NCBI GenBank assembly: GCA_963738375.1
Contig: CAVTWL010000001.1
Location: 66,076 to 130,075, forward strand
Direction of reading: 5' to 3'
DNA from: Bog-159 sp963738375
GTDB lineage: Bacteria > Acidobacteriota > Terriglobia > Bryobacterales > Bryobacteraceae
Length of the DNA stretch: 64,000 nt
In this document: piece by piece, positions 32,856 through 40,809 of the stretch
Position numbering within the stretch: position 1 is the first letter of the stretch
How the letters are laid out: every line of letters begins with the position of its first letter
Made by a program: the position numbers and the translations under genes
Notes under the pieces: model-generated
The model's input: the letters and a program-made list of their open reading frames with translations, nothing else
What the model was told of the DNA's origin: nothing
Databases searched by the model: none

Positions 32856-33740
32856 TCAGCCCCTTAAATCGGCGAAAGCCTCTTCAATCTCGCGTTTCGC
32901 CGCAGCCCCAGGCACCGACAATGGCAGACGGGGCGGACCGCCGTAATATCCATTCAAGTCCATGGCGTGCTTCAGCCCGGGAATTCCGTGCTTGGTGGTC
33001 ACCAACGCCGACGCCCGCGCGATGCGATTTTGCCAGTCTCGCCCCGCCTCTTCTTCCCGCGTCCGGTACGCCTCCCAGATGGCGATGCACGCATAAGGCG
33101 CCGCATTCGCGAACGCCAGAATCGCGCCCGTCGCACCCATCAGCAGCGACGGCCACAGCGTCGGGGCGGACCCAACGGTCACCTGGAAGCCCTTCCGCGA
33201 TTCCCGCATCAACTGCATCACCTTCTCCATGTTTCCGGAGCTCTCTTTGATACCGATGATGTTCGGATGATGCGATAACTCCACCACCGCGTCTGCTGGG
33301 ATGTCCAGCGCGGTTGCCTGCGGAAAATTATAGATGATGACCGGAATCTTCACCTGGTCCGCCACAGCCCTATAATAAAGCGTCTGCGCGTCCGCCCGGT
33401 TCAACAGGTTCTTGTAATAATGAGGCGTCTTTACCAGTGCCGCCTTGTACCCCAATTCCGCCGCGCGATTCGTTAGGCATACCGTCTCCTTCACGCTCTC
33501 GACACCCGTGCCCGCTATCAACAACTTCTCGGGAGCTGCGTACTTCGCCACCATCTCCCACAGTTCGACTTTTTCCTCCGCGCTTAGCATTACGCTCTCG
33601 CCCGTCGAGCCGGTCACCACATATCCGGCCAGCGTCGTCAGATTCCATTTCTCGATGTTGTGCTGCACCTTGGACGCATAAATATTCCCGGCATGATCGA
33701 ACGGCGTGGTAACCGGAGGGAAAATTCCTTGTAGTTTCAT
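32856..33740 (-). CDS. DapA-family (dihydrodipicolinate synthase-like) aldolase
   Basis: A 294-residue class I aldolase of the DHDPS/NAL superfamily. Visible are GIFPPVTTPFDHAGNIYASK, the pyruvate-binding GYVVTGSTGESVMLSAEEK, IPVIIYNFPQATALDIPADA with the conserved Tyr, and the Schiff-base Lys in NIIGIKESSGNMEKVMQL. Many acidobacteria have several such paralogues acting on keto-sugar acids, so the symbol dapA is not warranted. I chose ATG 33740 because it gives the family N-terminus MKLQGIFPP; the frame is open further upstream. It is divergent from prmA. Confidence 0.87.
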   Translation of the reverse strand: MKLQGIFPPVTTPFDHAGNIYASKVQHNIEKWNLTTLAGYVVTGSTGESVMLSAEEKVELWEMVAKYAAPEKLLIAGTGVESVKETVCLTNRAAELGYKAALVKTPHYYKNLLNRADAQTLYYRAVADQVKIPVIIYNFPQATALDIPADAVVELSHHPNIIGIKESSGNMEKVMQLMRESRKGFQVTVGSAPTLWPSLLMGATGAILAFANAAPYACIAIWEAYRTREEEAGRDWQNRIARASALVTTKHGIPGLKHAMDLNGYYGGPPRLPLSVPGAAAKREIEEAFADLRG

Positions 33741-33816
33741 GGCTCGGCTCAATTCGTGTGAAAAAATATGGTATCGAACATCGGCTTGCCCGTGCGAGAA
33801 TGCCAATGAGCCGACC

Positions 33817-34614
33817 ATGTTCTCTATCGAAATTGAGTGCTCGCCGGACGAAACCGGCCTCCTGATCGCCGATCTCTCGGAAGCGGGCGCGGCCGGCATC
33901 GTCGAACTGAGTGACACACGCCTTCGCGCCTTCTTCGCAGACGACCAGGCCCGCAACGGAATCGCCGGCAGATTTCACGCCGTTACTTCGCGCCTGGAAG
34001 AACAGCGGGACTGGGTGGCCGAATCGCGCGCCAATTGGGAGCCCATGTTGATTGGCAGCCGCTTCTTCCTGGTTCCCGAGTGGCGCGACGACCCCGCGCA
34101 GGACGGGCGCTTCCGCATCGTGGTTAACCCCGGCATGGCCTTCGGCACCGGACGCCACGAAACAACCCAACTTTGCCTCGAAGCCCTCGAAACCTACGTC
34201 CGTTCCGGCGAACCGATGCTTGATATCGGTACCGGCGCGGGCATCCTGGCCCGAGGCGCCGTGCTCCTCGGCGCAACACCTGTCTGGGCCTCCGACATCG
34301 ATCCCGACGCCGTCGAAGTCTCGCGCCTCAACCTGCTTCCCAACCTCTTCATCGGTTCGGCCAACGCAGTGCGCAGCCGTTCTGCCGCCATCCTCACCGC
34401 CAATATTAGCCCGGAAGCGATCTTGACTCTCGCCCCCGATCTGCTGCGCTGTCTCCGTCCCGATGGAGTCGCCTTGCTCAGTGGGTTCGAAGGCTGGAAC
34501 GTCCCCGCAGTCGAAGCCGCGCTCGCTTCCCTCGGCGCCCGGATCATCGAAACCCGTCACAAGAACGAATGGGCGCTCCTGGCGGTTGGAGTTACACTCG
34601 ACGGTGGAAACTAG
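33817..34614 (+). CDS. prmA: Ribosomal protein L11 methyltransferase
   Basis: A 265-residue SAM-dependent methyltransferase. The PrmA-specific block IVVNPGMAFGTGRHETTQLC is followed by motif I MLDIGTGAGILARGAVLLGA, the acidic loop WASDIDPDAVEVSRLNLL and motif IV ILTANISPEAIL (NI in place of the usual NIL). The N-terminal substrate-recognition domain (MFSIEIECSPDETGLLIADL) is shorter than in E. coli, as in many acidobacteria. ATG 33817 gives this N-terminus. PrmA trimethylates L11 of the large ribosomal subunit. Confidence 0.9.
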   Translation: MFSIEIECSPDETGLLIADLSEAGAAGIVELSDTRLRAFFADDQARNGIAGRFHAVTSRLEEQRDWVAESRANWEPMLIGSRFFLVPEWRDDPAQDGRFRIVVNPGMAFGTGRHETTQLCLEALETYVRSGEPMLDIGTGAGILARGAVLLGATPVWASDIDPDAVEVSRLNLLPNLFIGSANAVRSRSAAILTANISPEAILTLAPDLLRCLRPDGVALLSGFEGWNVPAVEAALASLGARIIETRHKNEWALLAVGVTLDGGN

Positions 34615-34758
34615 CATGTCTGCCACACAGTGCTGTCGATCCGCCGCCTCGCCGCGGCACAACGCATTCCCCTCCCAACGCATCGAGTTCGCCGCAATTG
34701 GGACGCAGAGCCTCGGCTCCGCGGATCTGCCCTGCGCCCGCAAAGTTCGGAGCCTAAC
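34615..34758. other. Short non-coding gap
   Basis: Between prmA and the decayed oxidoreductase. No frame matches a family I know and no terminator or promoter is convincing. Confidence 0.3.
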
Positions 34759-35831
34759 ATGTCCACCACTCGCCGTAATTTCTGATCCGCCTCCGCAGCG
34801 CCCTTGGCAGCCGCCGCCCGCAAAGCACGTCATCCCCCAATGACCGCCTACAGTTCGACGTGATCGGACTGGGCCTGCGGCACCACTGATGTTCATGCCG
34901 GGATTGAAGACGGGGCGCCACCTTCGTAGCCGTCGCCGACCTCTACTCGGGCCGGCGCACCCGCGCCGCGAAGTCTTCGGCAAAGACATTTTCGTCACCA
35001 ACGACTATCACTAACTTCTGGGCCGGCGAGACCTTGACGCCGTCATTGTCGCAAACCCCCACCATTGGCTCACCAAGCTTTCATCGAAGCTCTCAATGCA
35101 GTCAAAGATGTCTACTGCGAGAAGCCCATGGTTCATGCCATCGAGGTCACGCCGTGATCGCCGCCCAGCGCGGCAGCGGTCGCATCCTCCAATTCGGTAG
35201 CCAACGCGTCAGTTCGATCATCTCTCAGAAGGCCAAAGACCTCCTGCGCGGCAGCGCTATCGGCAGACTCAACCGGATCGAAGCTTGGTGGGAGCGCCCC
35301 ATAGATAGCGACGAGCTTGTCTTCCGCAACTCCATTCTGCCGGACGCTTCCACTGCACCATAGAATGGGATCGCTTTATCGCTAACGAGGTCGCCGCCCC
35401 CTCGACGCCGAACGTTTTTTCCGGTGGCACTGCTATCGCGAATACGGGGTCGACATTCCCGGCGATTTATTTGTCCATCTTTTCTCCGGTGTCCACTTCG
35501 TCCTTGATGTGCTCGGGCACTCCCGCGTCGTCGCCACAAGCGGCACCCACTATTGGAACGATGGACGCAAAATCCCCGATATCGTGTTCGCCCTCGCCGA
35601 TTATCCCGAGATCCTCCACGTCAATTTCCAACAGGGCGCCGCTGAAACCTCCGGCTTTCGCTTCTTTGGAGAAATGGCATCCTTCACATTCACGGCGATG
35701 GCGTGCGACTGGTGCGTCACTTGCCTCCGTTCGAGCCCGGCCACAACATGGGGACCTTCGCCGAGGCTACGCAGCAGCAATTTCTCCTAGAACACCGTCG
35801 CAAATACCCCGAGCGCCCCAGGATTCGCTGA
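34759..35831 (+). pseudogene. Gfo/Idh/MocA-family oxidoreductase, decayed and truncated
   Basis: ATG 34759 opens with a Tat-like MSTTRRNF. Scattered over three frames follow FDVIGLGLRG (Rossmann start), ATFVAVADLYSGRRTRA, DIFVTNDY, DLDAVIV, LNAVKDVYCEKPMVH and VIAAQRGSGRILQFGSQRVS. The C-terminal domain includes LLRGSAIGRLNRIEAWWERP, TIEWDRFI, FVHLFSGVHFVLDVLGHSRV and SGTHYWNDGRKIPDIVFALA, then HGDGVRLVRHLPPF up to FLLEHRRKYPERPR near 35825. At least seven breaks are needed over 1.07 kb, and the expected last ~70-100 residues are absent because the sequence runs directly into a transposase fragment. This is therefore a stronger case for real decay than the other frameshifted genes. Confidence 0.75.
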
Positions 35832-36112
35832 TCCAACTCCACGGTCAGCACCTCGCCTTGACGCTTACGCCGCCGAATTCGGGTCACAGCCGTTATCCCA
35901 TCTTTGGCAAACACGACGCGCAACCCGAGGATCGTGGGGCGTGAGATGCTCAACTGCTGAGCGATGGCATGGTTGGCGATACCCTGGCACGACAGGAGCA
36001 GAACACGGCACCGGAGGGCTACCTTTTGCGGAGAATTCCCGTTACGAACCAAGGCCTCGAGTTCCGCTTTCTGTCCGGCAGTCGTCGCCAGAGGGGCCGC
36101 CGATGTGAACAT
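35826..36112 (-). mobile_element. IS630-type transposase, N-terminal fragment
   Basis: Minus-strand reading from ATG 36112: ATTAGQKAELEALVRNGNSP, VALRCRVLLLSCQGIANHAI, AQQLSISRPTILGLRVVFAK and DGITAVTRIRRRKRQGEVLT, a typical IS630 winged-helix DNA-binding N-terminus. Homology to the family stops at about LTVELDQRIL, after roughly 95 of about 340 residues. The DDE catalytic domain is missing, and the frame beyond belongs to the convergent oxidoreductase remnant. I did not find terminal inverted repeats. It is a dead IS remnant marking a rearrangement. Confidence 0.75.
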
Positions 36113-36208
36113 GCCTCACCATACGGCGGCCGGCAACAATCGTAAAGGGTTACCTAAGACAGAACACCAATACCGGCAGGCTGAGCCGCCTGCCTGGTGC
36201 TATCCCAT

Positions 36209-36304
36209 TTACATACTTTTGCGTTTGCGACGGCGCGACACCAGCAGCACCAGCACAACTCCCGCTGCCAGCCAAAGGACGGCCTGAAACATTGTGTTAC
36301 TCAC
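36209..36304 (-). CDS. 31-residue single-span membrane microprotein at the end of the Tad operon
   Basis: GTG 36304 to TAA 36209 encodes a 31-residue peptide: a short polar N-terminus (VSNTMFQ), one hydrophobic helix (AVLWLAAGVVLVLLV) and a strongly basic tail (SRRRKRKSM), giving an N-out/C-in single-span topology. A perfect Shine-Dalgarno AGGAGG (plus-strand CCTCCT at about 36314-36319) sits nine bases upstream of the GTG, the best ribosome site in the window. It begins 19 bases after the tadC stop and is thus the last gene of the Tad operon. It is too short for ordinary gene calling. No homology is claimed; association with the Tad export platform is inferred from position. Confidence 0.7.
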   Translation of the reverse strand: MSNTMFQAVLWLAAGVVLVLLVSRRRKRKSM

Positions 36305-36322
36305 AGTGCGGTTCCTCCTTTC

Positions 36323-37252
36323 TCATTGCATCCCCTTCATCATGGGGAACAAGTATTTGAAAACCTGTAAAATCCCCGGACCGGCCGCCACCACTAGAAT
36401 CGACGGCAAGATAAAGAAAAAAATCGGAAATACGAGTTTCACCCCGACCTTCGCAGCGCGCTCTTCCGCCTCCTGCCTCCGCCGCACGCGCATGAATTCG
36501 GAGTGCGTTCGCAGAGCATCAGCCATGCTGGTGCCGAAGCGGTCCGATTGAATCAAAATCGCTGTCAACTTTCGCAGTTCGGGCTCCCCCGTCCGTAGCG
36601 CCAGGTTACGGAGCGCCTCAGCCCTTCGTTTGCCCGCCCGCATCTCGAGCGTTACCAGGCTCAGTTCCTCGCTCAGTTCGGGATGCGCCACCGCCAACTC
36701 TCGTCCCACATTCTGCACCGCCTGGTCCAGGCCCAAACCCGCTTCCACGGAAACCACCATCAAATCCAGCCCATCGGGCAAAGCCAGCCGCAATCTTTCT
36801 TGCCGTTTGGTTACTTTGCGCTCCAACAGAAAGCCCGGGATCCAATAGCCGGCCGCAGTTGCCGCCAGGGGGAGCACGATGCGCAACACCGGATTCACCG
36901 TGATCCGGTCCCGAAATATGATTGACAAAATTGCGAATCCGATTGCCAAAATCAGCTTGATGCCATACAGCAACGCCACTCCGCTCTCGGCCCGGTATCC
37001 GGCTGCCGCCAGCATACGGCGGGTGGTCTGCGCATCCTGCGGCGAAATGGGCGCATGCTGTCCCAAGGCCTGCACTTTCCGTGACAGCGCCGACTGTTTG
37101 GGTTGTCCGATCTGATCGAGAGTGATCTGCGCTGCCGTTTCGGGATCCAGTTGTTGCAGGAATCGCGCCGGCTTGGCGTAGCGGCCATAGCCGTATGCGG
37201 TAATCGCTGTCGCCAGCAATCCGAATAGAGCCACTGAAACCAATAAAGGCAT
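36323..37252 (-). CDS. tadC: Tad/Flp platform protein TadC (type II secretion F-domain)
   Basis: A 309-residue inner-membrane protein with an N-terminal helix, a central pair of helices (LILAIGFAILSIIF; VLRIVLPLAATAAGYWIPGF), the cytosolic F domain (RLRLALPDGLDLMVVSVEAG, LGLDQAVQNVGRELAVAHPE) and a final helix (VFPIFFFILPSILVVAAGPG). TadB and TadC form the platform at the inner membrane around which the TadA motor works. It is intact and starts 11 bases after the tadB stop. Confidence 0.92.
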   Translation of the reverse strand: MPLLVSVALFGLLATAITAYGYGRYAKPARFLQQLDPETAAQITLDQIGQPKQSALSRKVQALGQHAPISPQDAQTTRRMLAAAGYRAESGVALLYGIKLILAIGFAILSIIFRDRITVNPVLRIVLPLAATAAGYWIPGFLLERKVTKRQERLRLALPDGLDLMVVSVEAGLGLDQAVQNVGRELAVAHPELSEELSLVTLEMRAGKRRAEALRNLALRTGEPELRKLTAILIQSDRFGTSMADALRTHSEFMRVRRRQEAEERAAKVGVKLVFPIFFFILPSILVVAAGPGILQVFKYLFPMMKGMQ

Positions 37253-37263
37253 ATGTTTTAGCC

Positions 37264-38229
37264 TTAAACCTTAATCCGGATAATCTTACGGATCACCAGC
37301 TGTCCGACAATCTGCCCGACAATCGACCCTGCAACCAGTTTCTTGCCGTCCGGATCGTCCAACATCGACCGCAAGTAGGCCGGCGCAGCCATCATCATCA
37401 ACACCGCCGTCGCCGCAGGCAAAATTGTCAGCACCAGTGCGGTCACTCGCCCGTGTGCGCTCGCCGCTCTCACCTGCCCCTTCAGCCGGAACCGTTCCCG
37501 GATCACCTGCCCCAGTCGCGTCAGGATCTCGCCCAGATTGCCGCCCGTCTGCTTCTGCAGGATTACCGCCGAGACGAAGAAGCGGACGTCCAGGTGCGGC
37601 ACCCGGTCCGCCAGATTGTACAGCGCCGTATCGAGGGGCGACCCCAGGTTCTGTTCATTAAAGAGCGTGCGAAACTCCAACCCGAGCGGGTCCGGCATAT
37701 CCTCGCTCGCCATGCGCAGGCTGATCGTGAACGCGTGTCCTGCGCGCATCGAGCGCGCCAGAAAATCGAGCGCCTCGGGAAACTGCTCCTCGAACGCCGT
37801 CATCCGCCGCGTCCGCTTCCGCCGCAGAAAGTAGTAAGGAAGGTACGCGAGCACCACCGCCACCGCAACCGATGTTCCCGGCCAGATGAACAGTGCCGGC
37901 AGCATCAGCGACAGAAATAATCCCGCCGCCCCCGCCGCTCCCATGACCAGGAACAGTCTGCCGGGTGACCAATCTACGCCCGCCTGCTGGATGAGCTTGT
38001 TGATCTTGTCGAGCAGCGCGAGATGCCCCAGCCACACCTCCAGCCGCGGGGGCCGCGCTGCGATCTCGCGCAGCAATTGGCTGCCTCGAGCCGCTGGATC
38101 CTCCGCCGCCGTGCGCAGCATGGCCGACAACTCGCGCCGCCGCGACCACTCGTAAAACTTCAGCCCTAACGCAATCGACAGCAGGACGAAGGTGAACAAG
38201 ACCAGGAACAGAGGCAGCGAGACTGGCAT
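37264..38229 (-). CDS. tadB: Tad/Flp platform protein TadB
   Basis: About 321 residues. N-terminal helix LPLFLVLFTFVLLSIALGLK, a central helix pair (LFLVMGAAGAAGLFLSLMLP; FIWPGTSVAVAVVLAYLPYY), the F domain (FEEQFPEALDFLARSMRAGH, AFTISLRMASEDMPDPLGLE), and LGEILTRLGQVIRERFRLKG, then a last helix pair. The ATG at 38229 is two bases after the TGA of tadA, and the frame further upstream is not expected to be translated. Intact. Confidence 0.92.
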   Translation of the reverse strand: MPVSLPLFLVLFTFVLLSIALGLKFYEWSRRRELSAMLRTAAEDPAARGSQLLREIAARPPRLEVWLGHLALLDKINKLIQQAGVDWSPGRLFLVMGAAGAAGLFLSLMLPALFIWPGTSVAVAVVLAYLPYYFLRRKRTRRMTAFEEQFPEALDFLARSMRAGHAFTISLRMASEDMPDPLGLEFRTLFNEQNLGSPLDTALYNLADRVPHLDVRFFVSAVILQKQTGGNLGEILTRLGQVIRERFRLKGQVRAASAHGRVTALVLTILPAATAVLMMMAAPAYLRSMLDDPDGKKLVAGSIVGQIVGQLVIRKIIRIKV

Positions 38230-38231
38230 GC

Positions 38232-39590
38232 TTACCCGACCTCCTTCACGCTCGCGAATATACTGGCTGGTAGATGCAAACCGCACGCCGCCAGCCGCTC
38301 ATAAAACTTGGGCCGGATCCCGGTCGCCCGGAAGCAGCCACGGATCTTTCCCTTGTCCGTCAATCCCTTCTTCTCGAACACGAAGAGGTCTTGCAGCGTG
38401 ACCAGTTCGCCTTCCATGCCGGTCACCTCTGTCACGTGCGTAACGCGCCGCGAGCCGTCACTGAAGCGCGATGCCTGTACAAATAGATCCACCGCCGAGG
38501 CTACCTGCTGGCGGATCGAACGCACGCCCATGTTGGCGTTTGACATCCCGACCATTACCTCCAGCCGCCCCACCGCGTCGCGCGGGCTATTGGCATGTAC
38601 CGTGGTCAGCGACCCGTCGTGGCCGGTGTTCATGGCTTGCAGCATGTCCAGCGCCTCCTCGCCGCGTACTTCGCCCACGATAATGCGGTCCGGGCGCATG
38701 CGAAGCGCATTGATCACCAACTCGCGAATTCGGATTGCACCGGTACCTTCGATGTTCGGTGGACGCGTCTCCATCCGCGCTACGTGTGTCTGCTGCAAGC
38801 GCAGTTCGGCGGCGTCCTCAATCGTGACAATGCGCTCGTCTTCCGGGATGTATCCCGAGAGTACGTTTAACAGGGTAGTCTTCCCCGACCCCGTCCCACC
38901 GCTGATCAAAATGTTGAGCCGCGCCTTGACGCTGTACTCGAGAATCAGCCGCATTTCCTCAGTCATGGTCAGGCAGCGCACCAAATCCTCGGGCCGCAGC
39001 GCGTGGCGCCCGAAGCGCCGGATCGAGAGCAGCGGACCGTCCACAGCCACCGGTGGAATCGCGGCATTCACACGCGATCCGTCCGGCAGCCGAGCGTCCA
39101 CAAGCGGCGTCGATTCGTCCACCCGCCGTCCCACCTGCGCCACCACTTTTTCGATGATCCGGAGCAGATGCGCGTTGTCCTTGAATTGCACGGGCGTGCG
39201 ATGCAGTTTCCCGGCCTGCTCCACATAGACGAGGTGCGGCGTGGTCACCAGGATGTCGGAAATGGTTGGATCCTGCAGCAGCGGCTCCAGCGGACCCAAG
39301 CCGAAGACCTCGTCCAGTACCTCCTCCACCACCCGATCCTTCTCGGTGCGGCTCAGCGGCGTCTTCTCCTGATCCACCAGCCGCACCAGCGCGGTTCGGA
39401 TCTCCAGGCGCGCCCGCTCCCCGGGAATCGACGAGAGTGCCTCCAAATTCAACCGATCGAGCAACTGTCCGTGTAGGGAAAACTTCAGTTGCTGATATTC
39501 CGGCGTGGAGGCTGCACTTTGGAATAGCCGCGCCACCCATCCCGATTCCGCCGCGACATCCGGCGAGTGATGCCATCCGTTACTCGTCAT
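38232..39590 (-). CDS. tadA: Tad/Flp secretion ATPase TadA/CpaF
   Basis: A 452-residue hexameric motor ATPase for Flp-type pilus assembly. The N-terminal domain includes VVEEVLDEVFGLGPLEPLLQ and DPTISDILV. The ATPase has Walker A NILISGGTGSGKTTLLNVL, an Asp box ERIVTIEDAAELRL, Walker B DRIIVGEVRGEEALDMLQAM and the His box NTGHDGSLTTVHANSPRDAV, all intact. It is the energy source for the TadB/TadC platform. Confidence 0.95.
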   Translation of the reverse strand: MTSNGWHHSPDVAAESGWVARLFQSAASTPEYQQLKFSLHGQLLDRLNLEALSSIPGERARLEIRTALVRLVDQEKTPLSRTEKDRVVEEVLDEVFGLGPLEPLLQDPTISDILVTTPHLVYVEQAGKLHRTPVQFKDNAHLLRIIEKVVAQVGRRVDESTPLVDARLPDGSRVNAAIPPVAVDGPLLSIRRFGRHALRPEDLVRCLTMTEEMRLILEYSVKARLNILISGGTGSGKTTLLNVLSGYIPEDERIVTIEDAAELRLQQTHVARMETRPPNIEGTGAIRIRELVINALRMRPDRIIVGEVRGEEALDMLQAMNTGHDGSLTTVHANSPRDAVGRLEVMVGMSNANMGVRSIRQQVASAVDLFVQASRFSDGSRRVTHVTEVTGMEGELVTLQDLFVFEKKGLTDKGKIRGCFRATGIRPKFYERLAACGLHLPASIFASVKEVG

Positions 39591-39600
39591 AAGAGTTCCT

Positions 39601-40809
39601 TCAGCCGAACAGTCCGAAACGCCGTTTGCCTTTTTCCACCGGCGCGCCCGCCAAGCGCAAACCGAAATTCGTCAGTTGGCGGCTCAGATGGCTGCCCGGC
39701 GGCAGTAGTTTCCCTTTGCAGAACGCGTCGTAGAGGGCGTAATAATCGTTGGGCAGCATCAGGTCGATAGGCATCCCGAGGATGCGCTCCAGTTCCTCCG
39801 CCGTTACATCCGGCCGCTGCGGCGTGCGGTTCAGTATTACGTGCAGCCGGCTGCCGAACCCGGCGTTGATCAATGTTTGGACAGTCTGCTTCGCTTGGTG
39901 CAGCGAAGGCACTTCGAGCGTCGTCACCAGGTAAATCTCGTCGATCCCATCAAGTAGCGTCACCGTCGCCAGGTTCAGCGTGCTGCCCAGATCGAGCACC
40001 GTCCATGCGTAATGCGCCCGTACGAATGTCACCACCTTGCCCAGCGATTCTCCCGGCACGTTGTCCTTGGGCAGATACCCGCTGGGCGCGGCCAGGATCT
40101 CCAGGCCAGGCCAATCGGGGGCAACCAGCGCATTCCAGTAACTCGCGTCGAGCCGATGCAGATTCTGCAGCGCGTCGAGCACCGAGTAAGGCGATTTGAC
40201 CTTCATTAGGAAGCCTACGATTCCCGATTGCAGGTCGAAGTCGGCCAGCAGGCTGCGCTCGGCGCGCGGCGCGCACAACTTTCCCAATTCCGCCGCCAAA
40301 TGACACGCAATGGTCGTCGCGCCTGACCCACCTTTCGCCGATAGAAACCCGATGACTTTGCCAGGAGCCCGGCCATTTTCGCTCGTCCTGGCATGCGCCC
40401 CCGCCCGCCGCTCTACGGCCCGCCGGAGGTTGTCTCCCAGGGGTGGATACAAGAATTCGTTGGCGCCGGCCCGCATCGACGCCAATATCGCCTCCGGCCG
40501 GGCTGCGGTGTCGAGCGCCACCAGCATGCAATCCGGCAGCGCTCCGCGCACCGCCCGCAACGCTTCTTCCACCTCGACTGGCAGCGCTGTGATATCCAAC
40601 AGCACCACTTCCGGCCTGAGGAATTCGAGCCTCTCCACCAGCGCTGCCCAGTTGCGCAGATCGCGCTGCTCCATCACTATCCGCGCCGCGAGCCCACGCA
40701 GCCCTTGCTGCACGGCATCCCACAACACCGGCTCTCCCACCGCCGCCCCGACCGTAGTGGGTGGCGCGGCGCCCTTCGGGACGTCTTGTTCGATCACCAG
40801 AGAAGCCAT
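39601..40809 (-). CDS. tadZ: Tad localisation ATPase TadZ/CpaE
   Basis: A 402-residue protein with an N-terminal atypical receiver-like domain (ALVERLEFLRPEVVLLDITA) and a C-terminal MinD/ParA-like ATPase with a deviant Walker A VIGFLSAKGGSGATTIACHL and SLLADFDLQSGIVGF. TadZ places the Tad apparatus in the cell, often at a pole. Its start overlaps the preceding cpaC stop by one base (TGATG). Intact. Confidence 0.92.
   Translation of the reverse strand: MASLVIEQDVPKGAAPPTTVGAAVGEPVLWDAVQQGLRGLAARIVMEQRDLRNWAALVERLEFLRPEVVLLDITALPVEVEEALRAVRGALPDCMLVALDTAARPEAILASMRAGANEFLYPPLGDNLRRAVERRAGAHARTSENGRAPGKVIGFLSAKGGSGATTIACHLAAELGKLCAPRAERSLLADFDLQSGIVGFLMKVKSPYSVLDALQNLHRLDASYWNALVAPDWPGLEILAAPSGYLPKDNVPGESLGKVVTFVRAHYAWTVLDLGSTLNLATVTLLDGIDEIYLVTTLEVPSLHQAKQTVQTLINAGFGSRLHVILNRTPQRPDVTAEELERILGMPIDLMLPNDYYALYDAFCKGKLLPPGSHLSRQLTNFGLRLAGAPVEKGKRRFGLFG

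Noticed and set aside
33370..35001. 543-residue minus-strand frame covering prmA
   Set aside because: It is a shadow running through the aldolase, prmA and intergenic DNA; no domain is recognisable except the out-of-frame aldolase.
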